A model generated the notes under the pieces. The model saw only the letters and a program-made list of their open reading frames with translations, did no database searches and was not told the DNA's origin. Below are positions 25,101 through 37,318 of a DNA stretch of 64,000 nt, one piece after another; position 1 is the stretch's first letter, and every line of letters starts with the position of its first letter. A program made the position numbers and the translations under genes. Source of the stretch: Pestalotiopsis fici W106-1 (taxonomy: Eukaryota > Ascomycota > Sordariomycetes > Amphisphaeriales > Sporocadaceae); the NCBI RefSeq assembly GCF_000516985.1, contig NW_006917096.1, forward strand, positions 1,907,606 through 1,971,605, in the 5' to 3' direction.

Positions 25101-28100
25101 AGGTTTTGTTCACAGGCGCCCTTGAAACCACAGGCAAGAACTCGGATTCTGAGATCATCTTCGCTGAGCAAGCCGCTTCTTTGTTGAAAGCTCTCGTTGA
25201 GCGCCTGCATTCGCCGTCGGACCTTGGGGCGGCTTCCACAGTGCACCTAGGTGCTCTGGCACTCAATTTTGCCAAATTTCTGGAGGCTGGCGTTGACAAC
25301 ATGAGTTGTCTGAGAGTGAAAATCAAGGTTTGCCAACTCTGCGAAGTTCTCACCAAGAAAAAGGAGCATTTGAATCTAAGAGACGACGTGCGCATACGCA
25401 ATCAACTTTTGGAATTCATTTTTGGCTGGATCGCACGGCCGAGGTCACCTCGTGGAGATGGCGGATATGGCCAAAGTCGATTGGATGAAGTCTATCGTGT
25501 CCAGAAAGATCTCGACAAAGCATGTCTTCGTTCACTTGCCGAATTGACCTTTAGGCTGCCACTGCAACCAGGCGAAGGTCACAATGATGCAGGCACCAGT
25601 GAGCTCAAGTCCCAAATGTTCCACACCTATTTTAATCGCTTCTTATCGCTGCTCAACTACGAGTCGCAAGAGGGCTTCAGGAGCGATCATCTGGTGCCTC
25701 CTGCGACACGGGATGATAACACATCGGCCTCGGACCTCGCCATCACCATCCTCTCAAACTTACTGAGTGCCAATATCGATGTAGGCCTGAAGCATTCCCT
25801 GAGTATCGGCTACCACGACAACATCGAAATCCGAACTGCATTCCTCAAAGTGCTTTTCAATATCTTGGTTCAAGGCACAGAGTTCAGTAATCTCTCAGAT
25901 GCTGCTGTCAACGAGAAATACGACGAGCTTTTGTCGCTGCTGACGCATGATACGCAGCTTGCGGTTGCTATAGCCACGGTCTGCCCAAGTAACGAGGTCG
26001 ACGAACTCACCATCTCCTTGCTCAACATCTTTGAATCCCGTGGTAGGGCTTTCGACCTTATGGAAGGGTTGATCAAGCAGGAAATCGAAGAGACCGAAAA
26101 TGAGTCTGAGATACTGCGTCGTAACTGTGTCGCAACAAAAGTTCTGTCCATATACGCTAAATGGAAAGGCGCCCAATATCTTCGTGATACGCTTCAGAAA
26201 GTCGTGGAGCGATTGATGCTGACATCCCATGATCTCGATCTCGAACTCGATCCGGCCAGAGGCATCCAATCGCCGGAAGATATTCAAAAGAATGCTCTCC
26301 AGCTCAAGGTTGTAACAAAGGTCTTCATCGATGACATAGTCACCTCTGCCAACATGATCCCAGCGTCATTCAAGAAGATTTGCAGTATCATCTCCGAAGC
26401 AGTATTGGAGAGGTTTCCAGAAGCCAAATACACGGCTGTTGGTGCATTCATTTTCCTGCGCTTTTTCTGTCCCGCCATCGTTGCCCCCGAAGTTGAGGGA
26501 CTGGTCAGTACACCTCCCTCTAAGGAGATGCGGCGCGGTCTACTCTTGATTGCAAAGGTCGTCCAAAACTTGGCCAACAATGTTCTTTTTGGTGCAAAAG
26601 AACCATACATGTTCCCTTTGAATGAATTCCTCACGGAGAACATCTACTATGTCACCACATTTCTCCGTCAAATATCTGTAAGCACAAGATTGGCCTAGCG
26701 AGGTTCATTGATGTCGCTAACTCAGCTAGGTAACACCGGATCCCACCGAAATCCGCCAGCCAGATCCAGAGACCTTCGATTTTGGCTCTTGTGTTGCACT
26801 GCATAGGTTCTTGTATGATCACTGGGATCAAGTACGCCAGAAGCTCATGTCACAAGAGAGGAGAGAATATGTTCGTTCCCCAGCAGAGATGCCACGTGGT
26901 CGATCTCCCGTCCTGGAACCACTCAGATCTCTCATTACAAATCTGGGACCACCGCCGCTGGCAGTTACATGGAACAGACCTCAGATATCTTCGAATAACC
27001 CGCCGGCCTACTCTAGATTTCAACAGTTCATGTTACGCAATGCCTTCCGTGGCACAGAATCATTCATGACATCCCGTGCCGTGTACGATGGCGGTGAAAG
27101 CAAGGTTTGTTCTCGGTCAAGTACATCAAACATTATGGTGCTCGAAAAGCTAATTTGCCCCAGGATGGATTGTCTATTATCTGTATTATTCTTCGCCATA
27201 TCGACTCAGACTCTATAGACTTTGATACCCTGCTTTACTGCTACTTGAAGGTGAGTCAACTTGATCCTCATAATCAGCGGTTTGCCAGTGCTCTGCAGAC
27301 CCGCGCATGTCAACAATGAAATGCTAAAATCAAATCAGATTGCCAGTCGTCTATGGCACAGGCCTTTCGGCATTCTCATCGATGCCACTTGCTACAATGG
27401 CCAAAACGAGCCTCCGGATGATTTCTTCAAGAAACTCGATCTGCTGTGCCCTTCAGAGCTCTCCCAGCAGCTGTCAAGAGTCTATGTGTACAACATGAAT
27501 AGCGCATTCCGGTATGTTTACACTCTTCTTTTCCTGCTCCTTTTTACTTGCTCTTGTTTTGTAGTCTTGTATTGACAGCCAATAGAAAATGTCTTCGACG
27601 TGTGCTTCGTGTTGCAACCAAGAACGACACCAGCGTCTTCAATCCCGGCAACGTTGACTACCATTTGATTGGAAGTCTGCAAGATCTTCAAGCTCATTTC
27701 CACCTGAGCCAACTTCATCTGCCAAAGGAGACTATCAGCGTAGTGACTGATACGAGATACGTTTTCCAGCCAATCACCAGGCTGTCCAAAACGCGAGGCA
27801 AAATTGAGGTTACCATTAAAGTCGGCAGTCAATTTGTCCAGGTCACCACTGTCAGGAAACAAGAGGTACACCCAGGCTTCCGCCTCAATGCAACCGTGAA
27901 CGATATTTTCCGACTTGGTGAAGTTGAAGAAGCGCCAACCTCAATTCCAACGGAAGATGATTCCGCTTTCGGGTTACGCGCAGATAATGGCAAAATCGTC
28001 ATGTACTTTCAAAGTGCAAAGAAGACAGATGTCCTTCAGGCAGTTCGAGGTGCTAAAGCAAAGTATGGCAAGGATACCAGAACACAAAAGTCGTTTGAGC

Positions 28101-30542
28101 GACTCATCCGGCCCCAAGATGTTCCAGGTACTTTGTTGAACCTCGCTCTTGCGAATCTTGCTGCGCCGGACTCGATACTTCGACTTGCTTCTTACAATCT
28201 TCTTGGGGCGCTTTGCCGAGCCTTCAAGTTCAAGGCTGCCTCAAAGTTCATGTTGATTCGAGGTAAGTATCCCAAATGATGTTGCACCATGATGACAATA
28301 CTAAACAAGCACACATAGATATTTCGGTACCTCTGGACCCCACACAGTTTATTGTGAACATAAGCAAGCACCTTGCAGATGAAGAGCCACAGCTTACAGC
28401 TGATTTCTTGAACGAATTCTTTGGCGGCTGGGAGAGCATCTCTGATGAGCAGAAGCCACTCAGCCTGGCCTACATGGCGCCATGGCTACCGGGCCTTCGT
28501 ACCGCTCTACTCGGTGATGAAACAGACAGCGAAAAGTCCAAGGAGAAGATTGCTCTAATTTTCCGCAAGATCATTGATGTCGCCATCACAGATCCAACTT
28601 TGAATCTTACCCTTGAGCTCACAGTATGGCCTGCCATTTACAAAGACGAAACGCTCTTGGACATATTCCTCGAGGAAATTCTAAAAGCTGCCCTGAGCTT
28701 AGGCCTTTACGACGAACACACACAGTCCCTAACCACCATCATTACAGCTATGGGCACCATCACGCTTCGGGGCAAGATCATCTCTCGTCTGAGGAAGTCA
28801 CTCAATCGGTCTTCCCAGCGGCCGACCAAGTCCCTGCCCGACAACGCTGTTTGGCCAGAGATTTGTGTCTTGCTCCAGTTCTGCCTGTCGCTTTCGTTCG
28901 ATTGTGGCGTACAGTCTCAGCTGTTCCTGCCTGAAATTTTCCATGTCGTCACCATGCTGGCAAATACCGGACCCACGGATATTCGAGGGCTCGTCCACCG
29001 GCTCCTCATCAATACGATACACGCGGCTTGTACCTCGTTCAAGCTTGATGACACGAAGCTTGCCAGGCTCCGCAGCAGTCTCGAAACACTGTCAGAACCC
29101 AGAAACGACATCTTCTCGCCCCCACCCGCGTTTGTCCGTGATGGTGCATCTGTCTCGACTACTCAAGAAACTGGCCAAACTCTTGCCTCGACTGAACATC
29201 TTGCTTCCCTTTTGTTCGAGATTTGCTCTGTAGCAGCGCCATCAGTCGACATGGCTAACGCATGGCGTTCAAGGTGGATGAGTCTGGTTGCCAGCACCGC
29301 CTTCCAAAACAACCCAGCCATCCAGCCTCGAGCCTTTACTGTCATGGGCTGTCTCGCTCGAGAGGAAGTAGATGATGACCTGCTCTACCAAGTGCTCGTA
29401 GCTCTCCGCAACGCAGTCGGTCGCTTTGGTGAAGACAACCACAATGAGATGATGGTTGCCATTGTCACCTCACTTTCAAAGATGATGGGCAAGCTCATGA
29501 CGGCATCTCGATATGGCCTACAGCTCTTCTGGCTTGCCATATCCCTACTCCGCCTTGTGCCATCCAGCCTCTTCAATTGCGCTGCCAACTTCCTCGAGGC
29601 GGTCCTTACCAATATCGGCACCGCTGGAGACTTGCGAAATGACAAGATGGCTCAAGTTCTTCTCCAAGGTAGAGTTCAGCTTGAAGATGCTGCACTACCT
29701 CTGGATGATGTTTATGGCATACATTTCACGCCCGAATACTTTCATCATGCAGTCTGTGCCTGTCTGACTCGAGGCCTTACTGACACCATGACCAAAGCAA
29801 CTGCCCTAAGGGTTCTTTCTGCATTTCTGGAGATGACGACTACGAGTTCCTCATTCGATGCTGAGAAATTACCGCGCGAGATCATCACTTCCCCCTATCT
29901 CACCCTGATACTAGCCAGGGCGGTGGAGCCAGACGAACTCAAAGATGCCTTGTACTTGTCGGGTCTTCCAGCGTCCAGCATGGCAAGTCTCGGACGGATA
30001 CGAAGCCTGCGTGACTTGGCTCCTCTCAAAGACAAGGATTTGCTCTTGAATACGGCCATTGAGCTCGTCGATTTCCAATATCTGGAGGACGGTGTGCAAA
30101 GCCGCACAATTCTCTGGCTGAATGAATTGGCTACAGGCCGTCCAACAGTGGCTGTGCACTTGTAAGTCAATTTAGCGACGACCAATACTCATGGTGATCT
30201 GACTAACCGCTATTGCAGATGTTCGCCCATTGCACAAGTTCTCGATGATATACTACTGCACTGCCAGAACTCGTCAACACTGTCTTCTGCGCATGACCTG
30301 TTTCAGACCATGACATCGAATCCCAAGTTTGCAAGCGCTCTAGAGTCCGCCGGCGTGCTCAACGAAATACTTGAAGACATGGGCTTCGGGGGTCTATGGC
30401 GGTCCTGCTCATTCAGCCAAACGCAGGAGCCAGATAAGCAGTGCTTTGCTCTAACCGAAAAGCTCATCGAGGTACGATGCCGTTGGTCAATCTCTGGTGC
30501 AACGAACTCTGCTAACGTGTTGAACAGCTTATTATCATCTAA
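22122..30542 (+). CDS. IRA1: Neurofibromin/Ira-type Ras GTPase-activating protein
   Basis: Twelve exons: 22122-22175, 22286-23779, 23832-24178, 24233-24347, 24407-26677, 26730-27104, 27164-27250, 27339-27511, 27565-28262, 28319-30161, 30219-30471 and 30528-30542, giving 2574 residues. The N-terminus MNGDAGLVGCLVERLTTR-LPHRTG and overall size fit fungal neurofibromin orthologues. A RasGAP domain spans about 1170-1400: the arginine-finger segment ILRRNCVATK is at about 1239-1248 (Arg1241 aligns with the finger of FRGN) and FLRFFCPAIVAPE is at about 1353. A Sec14-like lipid-binding module begins about 1582 (RPFGILIDATCYNGQNE) followed by a PH-like region. The protein switches Ras off at membranes, restraining cAMP/MAPK signalling. 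Intron 3 (54 bases) is a multiple of three and stop-free, so retention is possible. The last exon encodes only LIII plus stop. Confidence 0.92.
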
Positions 30543-31164
30543 GTCACTCGATGAAGTTGACCTCTGGGCGTATCATTAAGCATTTACATAGATATATGAT
30601 CCATCATGTAGCGCGCAGCATCTTGTAATTATGTCTGAGTTGTAGGATCACATACCGTGACATTGTCGGACACTCAAACCAATGAACCTATCAATATGTG
30701 CATAAAAAATGCAAACATGGCTGAAGTCCTCCAGTTTCCAGGTTGTGCAATTTCCAAAGTGAGACGACTCATTTGAAATGAACCAGTGCTTCTTACACAG
30801 AGTCCTCGCTTCGGACTCGGTCTTCATCTTTCGCGCTGGTCATTCTTTTAGGCAATTCTTACATCCGCCAATATTTAGCTCCACCCCGGTGCCGCTGGGA
30901 AAGTGTAAGGCAAGGCCCAAGCACTTATCTCCGACCATAACACACTGTAGGTGAATAGACTATCATAAACCCGGGATCGGCATCAGTAGAAAATAGTCAT
31001 GATCTCATGCAGAGAGTGGAAGCATTGGTATGACCTGGCAATGGTATCTAAGGGATCGGCGTGCCGTGGGTCGCCAGGAACACTGTCACATATCATAGCT
31101 TTCGTGAGACGAATCTTGAATCCATATCCTGAAAAATTTCACAACACAGGAGAGCCCTTTCATT
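30543..31164. other. Intergenic between RasGAP and the NmrA-like pseudogene
   Basis: About 620 bases with no convincing gene. The first 150 bases look like the RasGAP 3' untranslated region. The remainder would once have held the promoter of the downstream reductase. Confidence 0.5.
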
Positions 31165-32541
31165 ATGTCGAACAACCATGTCAAGAAGATTGCCATTGTC
31201 GGAGTAAGCTATCATCTCCCTGATCTATGATACGCTGTTCTTCTTCCTTTTCGTGTATCGCATACAGACACGTACTTTTACACAACATGACAAAAGATCT
31301 TTTCACTAACATGAACCCATCTTTGCGCCCATGGCAGGCAACTGGCACAGTAGGGGACACATTGTCGCCGAACTTTTGAAGAAAAAGCAGACACAACAAC
31401 AACAACAAGACTTGCAACTCGCGGCCATCACCCGGGTCAACAGCGCAGCGTCAATACCAGACGGCGTGCGAGCCGCCCAGGTCGACTACAACGACCACGC
31501 TTCCCTGGTCGCGGCGCTTGCAGGGCAGCATGTCTTGATCATTACTTTGGTCGTGGCGGCGCACAAGGATACATAGAACAAGCTCGTCGAGGCCGCTGCC
31601 GAGGCTGGGGTGGAGTATATTTTGCCCAATTTCTGGGGAGCCGATACCGCCGAGTCGGTTTATTTTGATGATATATTTGTGTCTTTTTCTCTTTCTGTAT
31701 ATTCTTCTCTCCCTCCCAAGTCGCTTAGGATTGATATTAATGCCCCAAAATAAATTTTACAAAGGGGAAATAGGTAACAAATGCTGACTTGTACTTTTTC
31801 CCAACCAACTCAGTGAGAAACTCGGCAGCGACATCCTACTAGGCTTGAATGAGCGATACATTTGTCGACATATCGAAAACCTCGGACAAAGCGCCTGGAT
31901 CGGCATGGTGACCACTGACCAGCTTTTGGTACGAAATGAGCCTCGCCGCGCCCTGGGCCTTTGGCATGGACTACCCAGGACGCAAATTGACGTTTTACGA
32001 CCAAGGCGAGACCAATATCAATGCCATTGTAATTCAACCATGCCATTTTCCCCCATGGTTTCAAACCCTTTTTTCGATCGATAAGAAAAAAACAGTACTG
32101 ATGATGGACTCCAACAAAAAGATCCTACCCCAAAGTGGTAGGGCCGTCGCCAACCTCTTATCTCCCCCCCTCGAGTCGGCCACGGGCCCCAGCCTATCCG
32201 GGTTCAAGAACCGACTCGTCTACACGGCGTCCTTTTGCGTCAGTCAACGAGACATGTTTGATTCCGTCTTGCGGGCCACGGGCACGGAACCAAGGGACCG
32301 GGAGATCTAATACGAGAGTACGAACAAGCGCTTCGCCGAGGGCCAGAAGCAGCTTGCCGAGGGCGACGCGGCTTGGTTCGGCAAGATGCTTTATGCTCGT
32401 GTCTTTTTCCCAGATGGCTCCGGAAACCATGAGACGCGGCGTGGATTGCACAATGAGGTCTTGGGGCATGAGCAGGAGAACCTGGATGACTTTACCAAGA
32501 TTGCCATTACCAAGGTTGAGTCGGGCAGCACATACCCGTGA
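31165..32541 (+). pseudogene. NmrA-like / isoflavone-reductase-type oxidoreductase, disabled
   Basis: Conceptual reading gives MSNNHVKKIAIVG, an intron at 31204-31337, then ATGTVG, a dinucleotide-binding start typical of NmrA-like reductases, followed by LAAITRVNS, AAEAGVEYILPNFWG, FWYEMSLAAPWAFG, LTFYDQGETNINA and QSGRAVANLL. Breaks are: a frame change near 31350 just after ATGTVG; a TAG at 31574-31576 within the helix before NKLVEAAAEAG; a frame change near 31918 before FWYEM; and a TAA at 32308-32310 before YESTNKRF. Both stops stand where glutamine codons would be plausible. A polyglutamine (CAA) run follows the first lost frame. The remaining text is still easily recognised, so inactivation looks recent. 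The intact family uses NAD(P)H in secondary metabolism or as redox sensors. Intron placement in the middle is uncertain. Confidence 0.8.
31394..31409 (+). repeat. CAA microsatellite in the pseudogene
   Basis: Five to six CAA/ACA units encode a short polyglutamine run in the remnant frame. NmrA-like proteins do not normally have one at this place. Confidence 0.6.
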
Positions 32542-32667
32542 GACTGTAACTGAGATACATAATCAATGAAAGCGGCTTGGCGTTGTAGCATTATCCTTGT
32601 GGTTGATTTCATTGATTATATTATCATTATCATCTATTGTCACTTGATCCTTTCGTATGTTCTCTAA

Positions 32668-35600
32668 TTATACAGTATTCATAGACACACCTCCCAAAGT
32701 GCTCGAAGACTTGCGCTTCATACTTGCCATGCTCTCCAGGGCATAAAACATGGCTCCGGCCACCGTACTCGGGTCCATGGGCATCTCGGGCGGCCAAGTG
32801 ATGAGAAACGACGATATGAGCACCACGGCCATGATGCAAATGACGCTAATCGATAGCCATACACAGGCGGCGCTCATTGAATCCGGCTCTTCCAGCCGGG
32901 CTGGAACGTTGGCGAGGAACAAGGGCAAGAACTCGGAAAGTATGGCAGTAAAAGCAACGACGCCTAGAAACTTGTCTGGATGTTGTCTACTGATTACTCT
33001 CCAAAACCCGGAGAAAGGATTCGAGGGTGGGCTGAGGTATAATGCATCTTGGACGGACTTTTTCCGAACTATGAGTCGGTAAGGGCTGAGAAATGCGACG
33101 CCTATAGACGTTGATTAGCCTTGAATAGTCGCACATTTCAAGTCTTGACTTACAAGTAAAAAAGGTCCACCATATCATTGATATAATCACGCCAGCACCA
33201 GTCAGGATGAAGCGTCCGCCAAAGTTCTCGCTGTCCATAAAGTCTTGGAACGCGCCGTGGGTATTGTGGTATAACAATACCATCAATGCCAATGCCAGCA
33301 GGAACAAAAAGAACAAGACTCGACCCAAAAGAGTCAAGGTGAAGAATGGCATGCTACACATCCGGTGGATGCCAGATCTTTTATCCTTTGCATAGTCACC
33401 GTCGTCGTTGGCAACTTGTACAACATACTCCCAGCCTGCATTCCCGTTTTTCCAATAATCAAGTTTGAACCTTCTCTTGCCAAAGGCCCTGATTACTTCG
33501 TCTCGAGTAACATTGCCGAATTTCCAGTCAAGCTTATTGAGACTAGTCAGAGTGCTCTCGTGCTGTGCCAGACGTCTCATCTCAAAGATGCTCCATGGTA
33601 TATCATTAATCACACCGCTTCGTCGGCGCCACAAAGCCTTGGCAGCGACAGCAATGAGTATGGCCATTAAACAAATCAGCCCTGTAGTAGACTTGGCTGG
33701 TGCCATGGATATGACCACAGATGTTGGACATGTCTTGAAAAGTCCGTCGCTTGACATTGTGCAATTGACGTCTTGTACCTCAAGGTCCAGAGCCTCGGTG
33801 CTGAGGGCAATCAGTATCGAGTTTGCAACAACAAGAAGCCCCGTCACGGCCAGAAGCCAGTTACCCATTCTAGGCGAAACGAATCCTGAGGTGAGACCCC
33901 AAAGCCCCGTTGTCTTGAGGCCGAGAGAGTCCGCTGGACGTGCACCATACGACAAGGTCATGGCACTGAAAGGTTGGTGCAGCTTGACTGTTGAATCGAG
34001 AACCCGAATCGGAATGGATATTCCAATGGCCAGCAAAGTCGGGAGTAATATCCCCAAGAAGTAGTACCCAGATGAAACAGGCAGAGCTGCAATCGTTGGG
34101 TTTGTAGCGGACCCGTTTGCTATGGGAGTACTCGTGGGATCGACCAGAACAGTGCTAAACGACGTAGAGGTGCCAGCGGGCATCATTTGTGTGATTGTCA
34201 ACGTGTGGCCAGCAGCGTCCGTCGTTGTTACCACTGTCGGCAGATCAGTGATGTAAAAAATTTGAAAGCCAGTGGTTTTTCCATGGCTATCCGTCATGGC
34301 TTTGGTCGAGGTGTCTTCGAAATAAGTCTTTATCTTGATTTTCCCATATCGATCCGTCATTGTAGTGGTCAATGGTGTTTCTTGGATTTCCTGAATTACC
34401 GTTTTCGTTGGCCACCCATCACTATCTTTTTCTATGCTTGTAAAAGCATGGGCGTACAAGGTCTCAAGCATTGTGGCTGTTGGATTTCCGTCCTTGTCCA
34501 TGTATGTATTGGTTACAATCTTCTGGGTGGCGCCGCTCGCAGTGTCTCCATCGTCCTTCGTTATGGCTTTCACTTGCGTGAAAGCCAGTGCCGTGGTGAA
34601 GGGTACAGTCGTGATGAAAGCTCCCACAGCCACAAGGCCGCTGTCATCTGTTACTGTGCTTGTTGGGGTAATTGTAGTCTCAATAGATAACACGACAGTA
34701 GTGCTTTGAACAACTCGAACGAAAGTCGTGACCGGGGTGGTTTTAGATGTCTCTGGCGGAGGTCCATTGTCGTTGTTACCGCCTTGAGCATTGGTAGTAG
34801 GTTCCGCATGACCTGGTCCAGTATTCTGGGTATTCACTGTGGGCACAGTCACTGTATGTTGAACGGTGGTCGACACTTGGTTTGGAAGTGTCTCTGGAGG
34901 CGGCTGTCCTCCATTGTTTACCGTTGTACCTGGGTTGATCAGGATGGTTGACAAAGAAGTTGACGTGGTGACAGAACTGTCAGCATTCGTGGTAGTGTAA
35001 ATTTCTGTGATCACGATAGAAGAGGGTGGCGGCGGTACATCCACAGAAATTGTCGTTGTCGTAGAACCTGGGGTAGTGGCCACTGAAGAGCTCTCAAAGA
35101 CTGGTGGCGCAGAACTGGCTGTCGTTCCAGGGTTGGGGGCTGTATTTGTATCTTCAGGAACAGTAATGTGAATGTCTGTGGGATCCGGGCCATTTGGAGT
35201 GGTAGCCGACGTAGTCACACCTGCATTCTCCGAAGTAGTTGCGTCTCCAGGCTGCTGAGACGGCTGTGACGATGGCAAGGTTGTGGTCGGAGTGCTTCCA
35301 TCACCCGGAAGATCTGTGGGTGAACCGGCAGCGTTTGTTGTTGTTGAGGGTGAGGTTACGTCAGGAGCGGAACCAGTAGCCGTTGTGCCTGGATCAATCG
35401 GAAGTGTGTTAGTCTGAGGATCAGTAAGGACGGCACTTGTTGTGGAGGTTGTTGAGATGGACCCTCCAGTATTCTCAATAGCTGATGTGGTAGGGTCTGG
35501 AGGGACCCCGATGGTGACGGTCTGATGCGCAGTGGTGATCCAAATGGTAGTGTCACGAGTATTTGTGACGGTCGTGTCGCATGAGTCAGCTTGTCTTCTG

Positions 35601-37318
35601 TCCATTCTCGTCACTGGAGGTAATGCAAACTTCTTCACCAACCCAAGGTCGACTGTCGAAACTGGCAAGACGACCCAACTAGTATGAGTCTGTACCACCT
35701 CTACTGTGCAGGTTGCCCGAACCGAGTTTGTTGTCAAATAGGGCGAGGAGAAATCGCCATTAGAAGTCGTTGAAGAACTGGTTGGCAATGTCTCACTTTC
35801 ATGACCTGGTGGGCTCTGGGAAATCGAAGTCGAAGTAGTCGTCGCCGTTTCAGCTTGACTGGTATGGTCAGTTTCTTTGGTAGGTTTTGGTCCATCATCG
35901 CCAAACTTTGTCGAGGAAGTGGTTTCTGGGTGACTGTTTGAAGAGTCTGTATTTTTTGAGGAAGTTGAGGTCGTACTCGTCTGACTGGTCTCTGAGCCGG
36001 TTGACTGTTCATGGCCACTATTAGGTCGTGTCTTGTCCCCTTCGGAGCCATGGCCCCCATCACTAGGCTCTGGATCATTCTTGGTCGTGGTCATAGTGGA
36101 TTCATTTTGTGTTGGGTCCGTTTTCTCCGAAGAAGTCGTAACAGCCGTCGTGGCTATGCTAGTAGCTACTGTGGTCGCTCTCATCGTCGTTGGAGATGCA
36201 TCATCCCCACCCTTTGAAGGCTTGGTGGGTTGGGTATCCGTCGGTGTTGACGCTGCCTCTGCTGCCGTCGTGGTCTTCGTCGTGGTATCATCCTGATTAC
36301 GTGTAGTCGAGGATGACGATGATGTATGCAGAGTACTTGACGTCGTAGACGTGTCAGGAGTCTGGCCGAGTTCAGATTTCGTCTCTGATGGGTCTGACTC
36401 GGGCACGGATGTAGTCCCATCAGAGACTTTGCTCGTGGTGGTTGTAGTTTTCAATACTGTCGTAGCATCATCGACATCTTTGAGTGTAGTACTCGAGGTG
36501 GCCTTTGAGGTCTGCTCGTCTTCGCTCGCAGATTCTTCTGCACTCGACGAACCAGAATCGCCGTGCCCTCGGGGGCCCACCAAACCGTATGCATGTTGCA
36601 GACTGCGTTGCGTAATACCAGATGAACGTAGCTTGATCTCTGATGTATTCCTTGAAATTATATCGGATGCAACAGAGTTTGAGCTCTTTGGTAAAACTAA
36701 CAATGCCGTTACCATGACTGCTAGCAATGCCACTGCCGCAGAGAAGAGTATGACGAGGAACATTCGCCTGAGTGCGGCAGGTTTATAGTTGGGTAGCTTC
36801 TTGGGTGGATGCGATGGAACCTCGTCGTCCACTTCGATAGTGGTGACCATGGGCTCGAAGCGGAGGAACTTGTCCTTTGAATCCCATTGTTCCTTTTCAA
36901 CATAGGTCTTTTCTGTCCTTGCATCACTTTCATTGCTGAGTGAAGAGGGTGCGCGGTCATGTCCACGAGCGTACGGAGCATAATACTCAATAGTACCAGG
37001 CCCGGCCAACTCTGCGATTGTTGCTTCTTCCAATCCGTCAAGGGCAACGAGATTGTCGACTGGTGCGTATACTGTCTCGGCAGTATTTGCAGCAACGTGC
37101 TGTAACCATTCATCTTCGTCAAATTGGCCAGGAGGAACCGCATTGCGGAAGATGTTGCGAACTCGACTGTGAAGATCACGATCGAGTGGCTCGTTGACCG
37201 GCAATTCCCAGTACTGTGAAACATCATCGGACGCCTCGAGATCGGACTCGGTCTGTGCAACGGGGGCGAAGCCGACATTACGGCCCGGCCGGCGGCGTTG
37301 CGTTGAGACCCGATCCAT
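32668..37318 (-). CDS. DUF3433-type membrane protein with long mucin-like Ser/Thr region
   Basis: Two exons, 37318-33154 and 33101-32668, give 1532 residues. Splicing the 52-base intron replaces a run-on tail by a hydrophobic C-terminus continuing FLSPYRLIVRKK, so the stop is at 32668. Order: cytosolic N-terminus; a membrane segment at about 185-210 (RMFLVILFSAAVALLAVMV); a Ser/Thr-rich, probably O-glycosylated stretch of more than 800 residues; five D-x-x-G repeats at about 938-1045; then about seven more hydrophobic segments from about 1081 to the end. The C-terminal part resembles fungal DUF3433 proteins (PSNPFSGFWR, FLPLFLANVP). Function is unknown for this family; a cell-surface or wall-contact role is inference. 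A 1.6 kb gap lies upstream. Confidence 0.82.
34190..34505 (-). repeat. Five D-x-x-G repeats (about 21-24 residues) in the DUF3433-type protein
   Basis: Successive units start DKDGNPTATM, DSDGWPTKTV, TDRYGKIKIK, TDSHGKTTGF and TDAAGHTLTI. Spacing is 21-24 residues, and each unit has a turn motif followed by alternating beta-like residues. The units differ at DNA level, so the repeat is old. Confidence 0.75.

Noticed and set aside
32987..33153. Unspliced C-terminus of the DUF3433-type frame
   Set aside because: Splicing the 52-base intron continues the family's hydrophobic C-terminus and removes a hydrophilic run-on tail.
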